Positions 8,558-16,124 of a DNA stretch of 43,377 nt are shown piece after piece. The notes below the pieces were generated by a model. That model was given only the letters and a program-made list of their open reading frames with translations, was not told the origin of the DNA and did not search any database. The DNA is from JANTGF01 sp033791445 (GTDB lineage Bacteria; Bacteroidota; Bacteroidia; Bacteroidales; VadinHA17), in the NCBI GenBank assembly GCA_033791445.1, contig JASJGS010000001.1, forward strand, positions 1 through 43,377, in the 5' to 3' direction. How positions within the stretch are numbered: the stretch's first letter is position 1; every line of letters begins with the position of its first letter. The translations under genes and the position numbers were made by a program.

Positions 8558-9715
8558 TTAAAAACCAAAAACTTGTTCCAATTTAATCTTTAATGTCCTG
8601 TTATCCAAGTCCCGGGCACTTAAAGTACCATCTTTTTCAACAAAATAATTCATAGGTATTTTCTGAACGTTAAAAGTTCCAACGATTGTTGATTCAGGAT
8701 ATTTAAGATCGCTAACATTTATCCAGGGCAATTCATCATACCGTATGGCATTTTCCCAGTTTTCCTTCTTATTGTCAAAAGAAACCTGATAAATTTTAAA
8801 CCCTTTTGACTTGTATTTATTGTAAAATGATTTAAGCTGAAGGTTTTTATCAACGCTTTCCTGGTTCCACGATGCCCAAAATGTTAAAAGCACATAATTG
8901 CCTCGTAAAGAAGATAGAGATATTGTATCACCCTCAGGTGTTGGTAAAGCAATATCAGGGTGGTCAATTGACGATTCATTTACTAATTTTGACATTCTGG
9001 CCATATTTACTCTTGCCAGACCTTTTTCAAAATCAGCTCCTAGTGCTTTCGTATGTTTTGAATCTGGATAATATACTGAGAGTGTATCTGTAACCAGCTT
9101 TAGATACTGATAGTCTTTAATATCGTTTAAAATATATGTTTCCGGGTTGTATTTTTGATACAAAGCTTTTATTGAGGAAAGTGAACTAAGATTATTCAAG
9201 ATAAAACCAATCAGGAATTTTCGTTGATTAAGCATTAGCTGATTGTAACTATCATTAAGGCTTACACTGAGAGAATCAAATCCCGGAGAATCTATATTGC
9301 TTCTATACAGCTCGGTTATCGAATCCATTTCGTGTAGGGTATTCCTTAGCTGAACATCAAGTTGCTGCACAAGAATTGATCCTTCTGATCCGGTAACTTC
9401 ATATTCTGACGATAGATCATTTGTCTTGAATTTTAGTCCAATGTTTTCTCCAGGCAGACCAAGTAAAGAGACAAAATTTCTATTTGAAAAGCTAAGCTGA
9501 TAAAAATCTGGTTCTGAAACAGGGATCTCAAGTTTGAAGTTTCCGGACTTTTTAATCTTCACTGAATCGAGTGAAATAGGAGTATTTATCTCGATTTTTT
9601 CAAGAACAAGATATTTGCCTTCAGCATCAGGTACAGTACCATGGATCTTTATTGTTTCTTGCTTATTACAACCAGCAATAAGAACTGGAATCAGAAAAAA
9701 TAGAATCTTTTTCAT
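8558..9715 (-). CDS. DUF4369-like thioredoxin-fold lipoprotein lacking the CxxC pair
   Basis: This is a 385-residue envelope lipoprotein (signal MKKILFFLIPVLIAGC, lipid Cys16). Its order is a DUF4369-like beta domain (IKIHGTVPDAEGKYLVLEKI), a helical middle part (about residues 115-250) and a thioredoxin fold. Where the catalytic WCxxC should be, it reads WASWNQESV, with Asn284 and Ser287 replacing both cysteines. The rest of the fold, including QKIPMNYFVEKDG with the cis-proline, is intact, and the frame has no damage. It cannot do dithiol chemistry at that site. Its upstream neighbour (9759-10925) is an active-looking paralogue, so this copy probably arose by tandem duplication and may bind rather than reduce. 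It lies 43 bases after that gene and 12 bases before the likely lpxH start. Confidence 0.88.
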   Translation of the reverse strand: MKKILFFLIPVLIAGCNKQETIKIHGTVPDAEGKYLVLEKIEINTPISLDSVKIKKSGNFKLEIPVSEPDFYQLSFSNRNFVSLLGLPGENIGLKFKTNDLSSEYEVTGSEGSILVQQLDVQLRNTLHEMDSITELYRSNIDSPGFDSLSVSLNDSYNQLMLNQRKFLIGFILNNLSSLSSIKALYQKYNPETYILNDIKDYQYLKLVTDTLSVYYPDSKHTKALGADFEKGLARVNMARMSKLVNESSIDHPDIALPTPEGDTISLSSLRGNYVLLTFWASWNQESVDKNLQLKSFYNKYKSKGFKIYQVSFDNKKENWENAIRYDELPWINVSDLKYPESTIVGTFNVQKIPMNYFVEKDGTLSARDLDNRTLKIKLEQVFGF

Positions 9716-9721
9716 ATGATT

Positions 9722-9735
9722 CAGGCTTTAGCCTG
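9722..9735 (-). promoter_or_regulatory. Hairpin just upstream of a start codon
   Basis: The inverted repeat CAGGCT and AGCCTG sits six bases before the ATG of the Cys-less thioredoxin gene. No T run follows, so it is not a terminator of the upstream paralogue. It could affect translation or mRNA stability between the two cistrons, but this rests on position alone. Confidence 0.3.
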
Positions 9736-9758
9736 CTTTTATTTCCTTTACACTATAA

Positions 9759-10925
9759 TTACTCAGCAAATACTTCTTCAAGCTTTGCACCCAAAGCTGG
9801 TCCTCTAAGATTTACACCAATAACCTTGCCTTCCTTGTCGAGTAGGTAATTGGCTGGGATTGACTGAATATTATAAAGTGGCACTACTGAAGATTGCCAG
9901 TATTTTAAATCGCTTACATGTTTCCAGGCACCAAGTTTATCCTCTTCAATCCCTTTAACCCAGCTAGCCTTATCCTTATCCAGGGAAACCTGAAAAATAT
10001 CGAAGCCTTTATCCTTGTATTTATTATAGTTACTTACAAGATTAGGATTTTCTTGTCTACATGGGCTACACCAGGCTGCCCAGAAATCAAGTAAAACCAC
10101 TTTGCCCCTTGTTGAGGAAAGGCTAAGGGTTTCACCATCAGGAGTGGGTAGGGAAATCTCTGGTGGTACATCACCCTGATTAATTCCAGCACCACTCATT
10201 TCTTCGGCTTTTTTCCTTTCCTTCAGATCAGTTACATGAGAATGCAAGGTGATTACCGGTTCTGATTCAGGATACAATGAATAGAGAGATTTATCAACTT
10301 TTTCATAATAATCTATATCAGTTAAGGGATCAAGTATATATTGCCTGGGAGCCAATTGCTGGTACAAGGCCATTAGACTTGCCAGTGATTCAGGATTATC
10401 ATCAATAAATGAAATGGTAAAATCTCTCATATCATTACCTAGTTCTTCAGACTGCTTGTCTAAATCCTGCATAATAGTTTGAATGTTTGCGCTTTGAACG
10501 CTATCCCGGTAGATTTGACTCAAATTTCCAAGGTCTTCAATAACTGAGAGCAATTTCGAGGTGTAATCTTTAAGTAATTCAGAATCTTTAGACCCTTTAA
10601 TTTCATAATCCGTCATCATGCTTGAGCCATCCGCATTAATCTTCACATTTTCACCTGGGCTTAGAATAAGGGTAATATAGTTATTTGGATCTTTTTCAAG
10701 GATGTAAAAATTCGGAGTTTCAATTTCGCTTTTTAGTAAAAAATCACCAGATTCTCCAATTTTTACTGAATCGACTGCTTCAAGACTGTTGGTCCTCATT
10801 TCTTTCAGAACAAGCATTTCTCCAGCTGAATTCTCTATTTTCCCACTTAACTCAAAGCTGTTTTTATTTGAATTACAAGAAGTTATGCTTATGGCAATTA
10901 TTAGTAAATAAAATACTTTTCTCAT
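9759..10925 (-). CDS. TlpA-like thioredoxin lipoprotein with DUF4369-like N-terminus
   Basis: This is a 388-residue lipoprotein (signal MRKVFYLLIIAISITSC, lipid Cys17). The N-terminal DUF4369-like region reads FELSGKIENSAGEMLVLKEM. A helical middle section rich in acidic residues separates it from a TlpA-type thioredoxin domain with WCSPC (Cys286 and Cys289) and QSIPANYLLDKEG. It should act as a periplasmic thiol-disulfide oxidoreductase held at the membrane. It is close in sequence to the next gene downstream, which keeps the fold but has lost both cysteines, and more distantly related to the gene at 1683-2708. It is the first gene of the minus-strand run that ends with the methyltransferase. 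A near-consensus TAACTTCG lies at 10975-10982 upstream. Confidence 0.9.
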   Translation of the reverse strand: MRKVFYLLIIAISITSCNSNKNSFELSGKIENSAGEMLVLKEMRTNSLEAVDSVKIGESGDFLLKSEIETPNFYILEKDPNNYITLILSPGENVKINADGSSMMTDYEIKGSKDSELLKDYTSKLLSVIEDLGNLSQIYRDSVQSANIQTIMQDLDKQSEELGNDMRDFTISFIDDNPESLASLMALYQQLAPRQYILDPLTDIDYYEKVDKSLYSLYPESEPVITLHSHVTDLKERKKAEEMSGAGINQGDVPPEISLPTPDGETLSLSSTRGKVVLLDFWAAWCSPCRQENPNLVSNYNKYKDKGFDIFQVSLDKDKASWVKGIEEDKLGAWKHVSDLKYWQSSVVPLYNIQSIPANYLLDKEGKVIGVNLRGPALGAKLEEVFAE

Positions 10926-11158
10926 TCTATATTATTTAAATTCTACAATAATTTTATTTGATAAAAAAACGCTGCGAAGTTAATTAATTTTGGAAGAATT
11001 TTAGTATTTTAATTTCGTATTGAAAATCACATGTTATTTTTAGATTAAAATTTTCCAAAACAGGTGATAATCATAAATAATTTTATGAACTTTGTAGCCT
11101 AAATTAATAATATAGAGAAGACCTAATCAATACTTTTCGTCGATTAAAAAGAAATTAC

Positions 11159-13105
11159 ATGAGCTATTTGAAATTTGATAAATCACAACTAATTAATCTG
11201 GAATATTCATTAGATAAGGAAATATTAAGGGCAAACCGCGCCGGATCATACGCTTGTACATCATTGATAGGATGCAATACCCGCAAATATCACGGTCTCC
11301 TGGTTAGCCCTATTGATAACTTTTCTGGTGAAAAGTATGTACTTCTTTCCTCCCTGGATGAGACAGTAATTCAGCATGATAGAGAATTTAGAATTGGGAT
11401 ACATAAATACGAAGGTGATAAATATGAACCCAAAGGTCATAAGTATGTAAGGGATTTTGAAGCGGAGCTTATGCCAAAAGTAATTATCAGGGTAGGAGGT
11501 GTTGTTTTGTCGAAGGAAAAAATCCTGACAGAGAATGAAGAACAAATCCTTATTCGTTATACTTTACTTGATGCACATTCTGATACATGCTTAAGGCTTA
11601 AGCCTTATCTTGCCTTTAGAAATTCACATGAGCTTACCAAAGCTAACATGTTTGCAAATACACGGGTGGAGCACCTCCCAAATGGCATCCGGATGAAAAT
11701 GTATGAAGGATTCCCATTCCTGAATATGCAAGTTTCGAAGGATAGTGAGTTTATCCATGTGCCAGATTGGGATTACAATATTGAGTATATCCGTGAGATG
11801 GAGAGAGGATATGATTATAAAGAAGATCTTTTCGTTCCGGGTTATTTTGAAGTTCCTATCAAGAAAGGGGAAAGTATTATTTTTTCTGGAAGTACAGCAG
11901 AAATTAACCCAAACGGGCTGAAGCAAAAGTTTACTTCCGAGTTGAAAAAGAGAGTACCTCGTAATAGTTATCGAAACTGTTTAATAAATTCAGCGCAACA
12001 ATTTATTGTCAGAAGAAATAATAAAACAGAAGTAATTGCAGGCTACCCATGGTTTGGTTCCTGGGGCAGGGATACCTTTATTGCTCTTCCAGGCCTTACT
12101 TTGGCCATTGACGATAAGAAAACATTTCTAAACGTTGTTGACACCCAGGTTTCTAAACTGAGTAATGGCTTATTCCCCAATATGGGTAATGACGACGATC
12201 CTGCGTTTAATTCAGTGGATGCACCCCTGTGGTTTTTCTGGGCATTACAGCAGTATGTTAAAGATGCTCCCTCAGGAAAGGAAGTTTGGAGAAAGTATAA
12301 TAAGGCTATGAAGGATATCCTTACTGCCTATCGTGAAGGTACAGGGTTTGGGATAAAGATGGAAGACAATGGATTGATCTGGGCCGGGGCTGAAGGAAAG
12401 GCTCTTACCTGGATGGATGCGCTTGTTTTTGGTATTCCAGTTACACCTCGTAGTGGATTTGCCGTTGAGATAAATGCTTTATGGTATAATGCAATTTGTT
12501 TCAGCCTTGAATTGGCAGAAAAGAATAAGGATACCGAATTTGTTAATGCATGGAAGGATTTACCAGAACAAATCAGTAGGTCTTTTAATGAGCTATTCTG
12601 GGATGAGAAGAAGGGTTATTTGGCTGATTTTTCTGATGGAATTTCAACAAACTGGTTCGTACGTCCAAACCAGGTATTTGTTTCATCCTTAAAATACAGC
12701 CCGGTCGATTTACATATTCAAAAGGCTGTTTTGGAAACTATTAATAATGAGTTGTTGACTCCCAGAGGTTTGAGAACATTATCTCCAAAAAACCCATATT
12801 ATAAAGGGATTTATTCAGGTAGTCAGGAGGAAAGAGACAGCGCTTATCATCAGGGTACCGTTTGGCCTTGGCTTTTAGGACATTTTTGTGAAGGATACCT
12901 AAAGGTTCACAAAGAATCGGGTTTGTCGAAGGTTAAATCTCTGATATATGGCTTTGAAGAAGAAATGAACAAAGATGGCGTAGGTTCAATTTCTGAAATT
13001 TATGATGGTGATCCGCCACATCATGGCAAAGGTGCCATTTCTCAGGCATGGAGTGTGTCTGAAGTATTGCGAATTATGAAAAAGTTGGAAGATTGCAAAG
13101 AGTAG
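11159..13105 (+). CDS. Glycogen debranching enzyme (GDE_N plus GH133 amylo-alpha-1,6-glucosidase)
   Basis: This 648-residue cytoplasmic enzyme removes alpha-1,6 branch stubs from glycogen. The N-terminal GDE_N domain (about residues 1-260) has the characteristic RANRAGSYACTSLIGCNTRKYHGLL. The C-terminal GH133 alpha/alpha barrel (about 280-640) includes GYPWFGSWGRDTFIALPGL, GLFPNMGNDDDPAFNSVDA, LTWMDA and HQGTVWPWLLGHF. It lacks the GH13 transferase half of eukaryotic debranching enzymes, so the transferase step must come from another protein, perhaps the GH57 enzyme two genes downstream. It starts a plus-strand run with the GT4 gene 28 bases away. A weak -7-like GAACTTTG lies at 11087-11094. 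Confidence 0.93.
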   Translation: MSYLKFDKSQLINLEYSLDKEILRANRAGSYACTSLIGCNTRKYHGLLVSPIDNFSGEKYVLLSSLDETVIQHDREFRIGIHKYEGDKYEPKGHKYVRDFEAELMPKVIIRVGGVVLSKEKILTENEEQILIRYTLLDAHSDTCLRLKPYLAFRNSHELTKANMFANTRVEHLPNGIRMKMYEGFPFLNMQVSKDSEFIHVPDWDYNIEYIREMERGYDYKEDLFVPGYFEVPIKKGESIIFSGSTAEINPNGLKQKFTSELKKRVPRNSYRNCLINSAQQFIVRRNNKTEVIAGYPWFGSWGRDTFIALPGLTLAIDDKKTFLNVVDTQVSKLSNGLFPNMGNDDDPAFNSVDAPLWFFWALQQYVKDAPSGKEVWRKYNKAMKDILTAYREGTGFGIKMEDNGLIWAGAEGKALTWMDALVFGIPVTPRSGFAVEINALWYNAICFSLELAEKNKDTEFVNAWKDLPEQISRSFNELFWDEKKGYLADFSDGISTNWFVRPNQVFVSSLKYSPVDLHIQKAVLETINNELLTPRGLRTLSPKNPYYKGIYSGSQEERDSAYHQGTVWPWLLGHFCEGYLKVHKESGLSKVKSLIYGFEEEMNKDGVGSISEIYDGDPPHHGKGAISQAWSVSEVLRIMKKLEDCKE

Positions 13106-13133
13106 TTTTCTTCCTAAATTTAAAACTACTGAG

Positions 13134-14432
13134 ATGAAAGCATTAATGTTTGGGTGGGAATTTCCTCCACACATTTCGGGCGGCTTAGGAACTGCAAGCT
13201 ATGGCTTGACCAGGGGATTGGCTAGTATCGATGATATTGATATAATTTTTGTAGTGCCAAAAGCTTATGGTGATGAGGACCAAACCATAATGCGTCTGGT
13301 AGGTGCAGGAGATGTGCCTATTTCTTCAAAGAAAATTAAGTTCGAAAACTTCAGGAAGGAATTTGATTACATTGAAGTTGGGTCCAGAATTGTGCCTTAT
13401 GTTGATCCTGAAGACTTCTGGAAGCATACGAAAGAAGATTATTCCGAGGAAATCAAATATGTACAGACAAATGAGGAAGGGAAAGTTGAGTTTACTGGGA
13501 AGTATGGTAGCAGCCTCATGCAGGAAATTTATAATTACTCAATAGTTGCATCCGTGATTGCTACAGAAAACGACTTTGATATTATTCATGCCCATGACTG
13601 GCTGACATATCCTGCTGGAATTGCAGCAAAAGAAGCTTCCGGCAAACCACTGGTAATTCATGTTCACGCTACTGACTTTGACCGCAGTGGAGGGAATGTA
13701 AATCCTGATGTTTTTGAGATTGAAAGACGAGGGATGGATGCAGCTGATAAGATAATAGCTGTAAGCAACCTTACTCGCAATACGGTTATTGAAAAGTATG
13801 GTATTGATCCTGAAAAAGTAACAACCGTATATAATGCTGTTGAACCTCTAAAAGAAAGTCAGCTTGAATATAAGAATCACTTATCTGAAAAAATTGTAAC
13901 CTTTCTGGGTAGAATAACTATGCAGAAAGGGCCTGAATATTTTATTGAAGCGGCTCATCTGGTATTAAAACGGATGCAAAATGTGCGCTTTGTAATGGCT
14001 GGGAGTGGGGATATGATGGTAAGAATGATAAACCTGGCTGCCTCTAAAAAGATAATGGATAAATTCCATTTTACGGGCTTTCTTAAAGGTGACGATGTAT
14101 TTCATATGTTAAAATTAAGCGATGTGTATATAATGCCATCAGTTTCTGAGCCATTTGGAATTTCTCCTCTTGAAGCAATGCAATCAAATGTACCGGTGAT
14201 TATTTCTAAACAATCAGGTGTAGCTGAGATATTAACTCATGCAATTAAAGTTAATTATTGGGATATTGAGGCAACTGCTGATGCAATTTATGGCCTGCTA
14301 AACTATAATGGGGCTCACACATTTTTTCAAGAGTACGGAAAAAAAGAAGTAGATAGCCTAAAGTGGGAGAATGCAGCTCTTAAAGTTAAAGAAGTATATG
14401 ATAGTGTACTTATAGATTTCTACAATAACTAA
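13134..14432 (+). CDS. GT4 glycosyltransferase, probable glycogen-linked glucosyltransferase
   Basis: This is a 432-residue cytoplasmic GT-B glycosyltransferase. The N-terminal Rossmann half begins MFGWEFPPHISGGLGTASYGL, with the Gly-Gly acceptor loop typical of starch and glycogen synthase-like enzymes, and contains IIHAHDWLTYPAGI and HVHATDFDRSGG. The C-terminal half carries the donor-site segment FLGRITMQKGPEYFIEAA and the E-x7-E motif in SEPFGISPLEAMQSN. Its place between the debranching enzyme and a GH57 amylase suggests that it elongates or primes alpha-1,4-glucan, but donor (UDP- or ADP-glucose) and acceptor are not shown. Trehalose or other disaccharide synthesis is a less likely alternative. 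Confidence 0.88.
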   Translation: MKALMFGWEFPPHISGGLGTASYGLTRGLASIDDIDIIFVVPKAYGDEDQTIMRLVGAGDVPISSKKIKFENFRKEFDYIEVGSRIVPYVDPEDFWKHTKEDYSEEIKYVQTNEEGKVEFTGKYGSSLMQEIYNYSIVASVIATENDFDIIHAHDWLTYPAGIAAKEASGKPLVIHVHATDFDRSGGNVNPDVFEIERRGMDAADKIIAVSNLTRNTVIEKYGIDPEKVTTVYNAVEPLKESQLEYKNHLSEKIVTFLGRITMQKGPEYFIEAAHLVLKRMQNVRFVMAGSGDMMVRMINLAASKKIMDKFHFTGFLKGDDVFHMLKLSDVYIMPSVSEPFGISPLEAMQSNVPVIISKQSGVAEILTHAIKVNYWDIEATADAIYGLLNYNGAHTFFQEYGKKEVDSLKWENAALKVKEVYDSVLIDFYNN

Positions 14433-14483
14433 TATTGATAAACAACAACTGTCAGATATCGTCTGATAATTAAATGAATAAAT

Positions 14484-15884
14484 ATGAAGACTCTCTGTTT
14501 TTATTTCCAGGTTCACCAACCCTTGAGATTTAAAAGGTACCGATTTTTTAATATTGGAGATGATCATTATTATTATGATGATTATTCCAATGAGTCCATT
14601 TTAAATAAGGTGGCTGAGAAGTGCTATTTGCCGACTAACAAAATATTATTGGACCTCATAAAAAAGTATGATGGGAAGTTTAAGGTTTCTTTCTCCATCT
14701 CAGGTATTGCGCTTGATCAATTTGAAGTATACGCACCAGAGGTAATCGATTCGTTTCGAGAGCTGGTTGAAACTGGTCATGTTGAAATCTTGGCAGAGAC
14801 AAATGCGCATTCTCTGGTTTCTCTGACCGATAATGCAGAGTTTGGAAGACAGGTAAAGTTACATGAAGAAAAGATTAAGAAGTATTTTAATGTTGTTCCT
14901 ACTGTTTTTAGAAATACAGAGCTAATATACTCTGATGAGATTGGTGCAACTGTTGCCAGTATGGGATATAAAGCAATGCTTACTGAGGGAGCCAAGCATA
15001 TTTTGGGTTGGAAGAGCCCAAATTATGTTTATACCAATGCAATTAATCCAAAATTGAAGCTATTACTTAAGAACTTTAAGTTGAGTGATGATATCGCTTT
15101 TCGCTTTTCAGATCAGAGTTGGAATGAGTGGCCATTAACTACTGAAAAATTTGTTGGCTGGATGGCTGATTTACCGAAAGAGGAAGAAGTAATTAACTTA
15201 TTTATGGATTATGAAACCTTTGGGGAACATCAATGGAAAGAGAGCGGGATTTTTGAGTTTCTTAAGGCATTACCTGAAGCTGTTCTTGCAGAAGGAGATA
15301 TGCAATTTGATACTCCCTCCGGGATTATTAAAAAGCATCAGCCGGTTTCAGCTATTCATTGTCCACACCCCATATCCTGGGCTGATGAAGAACGAGATTT
15401 AACCGCATGGCTTGGGAATGCTATGCAGGATGAGGCTTTTGAAAAACTGTATCAGTTAACAGAAAAGGTGGAGCAGTGCAACGACGAAAAGCTTAAAAAG
15501 GATTGGCAGTATCTTCAAACAAGTGACCATTTTTATTATATGTGTACAAAATTCTTCTCCGATGGAGAAGTTCACTCATATTTTAATCCATACGAATCTC
15601 CTTATGACGCATTTATCAATTTTATGAATGTAGTAAGTGATTTTGCACTGCGACTCAATGCAGCCATTCCTAAATCTGATCGTGATCAGGAGGTTGCGTA
15701 CTTATCAAATATGGTTGATGAGCAGAAAGAGAAAATAACAAAAATGGAGGCGGAGATGCTGAATATGAGGGATGTAAAACCCGGTGCAAAACAAAAGCCT
15801 TCTGCTTCCGGGAAAAAAACTGCGGCTAAGTCGTCCACAAGCCAGAAAGGAAAGAAAAGAACTCCTTCAAAGAAAAAGCTATAA
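14484..15884 (+). CDS. GH57 alpha-amylase/glucanotransferase with lysine-rich C-terminal tail
   Basis: This 466-residue protein is a family GH57 alpha-glucan enzyme. The first residues, MKTLCFYFQVHQPLRFKRY, hold the family region 1. ETNAHSLVSL (about 105-114) is region 2, FRNTELIYSD gives the likely nucleophile Glu146, and MDYETFGEHQ the likely acid/base Asp242. Family members hydrolyse alpha-1,4 bonds, transfer glucan chains or form branches; here, next to a debranching enzyme lacking a transferase half, a 4-alpha-glucanotransferase role is attractive but inferred. A short predicted coiled coil (about residues 404-430) leads to a 35-residue tail from residue 432 with 12 Lys, 1 Arg and no acidic residues, resembling histone H1 tails. 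The tail is outside the catalytic fold. It lies 51 bases after the GT4 gene. Confidence 0.9.
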   Translation: MKTLCFYFQVHQPLRFKRYRFFNIGDDHYYYDDYSNESILNKVAEKCYLPTNKILLDLIKKYDGKFKVSFSISGIALDQFEVYAPEVIDSFRELVETGHVEILAETNAHSLVSLTDNAEFGRQVKLHEEKIKKYFNVVPTVFRNTELIYSDEIGATVASMGYKAMLTEGAKHILGWKSPNYVYTNAINPKLKLLLKNFKLSDDIAFRFSDQSWNEWPLTTEKFVGWMADLPKEEEVINLFMDYETFGEHQWKESGIFEFLKALPEAVLAEGDMQFDTPSGIIKKHQPVSAIHCPHPISWADEERDLTAWLGNAMQDEAFEKLYQLTEKVEQCNDEKLKKDWQYLQTSDHFYYMCTKFFSDGEVHSYFNPYESPYDAFINFMNVVSDFALRLNAAIPKSDRDQEVAYLSNMVDEQKEKITKMEAEMLNMRDVKPGAKQKPSASGKKTAAKSSTSQKGKKRTPSKKKL

Positions 15885-16077
15885 AGAAGGTTTGTTAATT
15901 GTAATTCTTTTTCTTTTCATCAGGGTTTTTGAGTTCCTACAGTTTTAAATCCTTAGATATTAATTGGCACTTAATATAAAGTGCTCTTATTGTATGGCTT
16001 AGGTAGGTCATGGGTTTTATTTTTTATTTTTTTATAACTTTTAAACCAAGATATCGTTTATTTTTAATTCTTGCTGT

Positions 16078-16085
16078 TACATTTG
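16078..16085 (+). promoter_or_regulatory. Promoter -7 element of the synthase-phosphorylase fusion
   Basis: TACATTTG matches TAnnTTTG exactly and is followed by CAG, as at rplU. A TTTA at 16057-16060 sits 17 bases upstream and could be the -33 element. The predicted start of transcription is about 35 bases before the ATG at 16125. This suggests that the fusion gene is transcribed separately from the debranching, GT4 and GH57 run, which ends 240 bases upstream. Confidence 0.6.
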
Positions 16086-16124
16086 CAGCTTATTTTTTGA
16101 CATAAATTTCTAAATAGATCTATA

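Noticed and set aside
10975..10982. Minus-strand TAACTTCG as promoter of the thioredoxin-lpxH run
   Set aside because: One mismatch in the TTTG part and no TTG at the right distance; too weak to list as a feature.
11087..11094. GAACTTTG as promoter of the debranching enzyme gene
   Set aside because: The TA of the consensus is replaced by GA and no -33 element is present. It was kept only as a remark in the gene entry.
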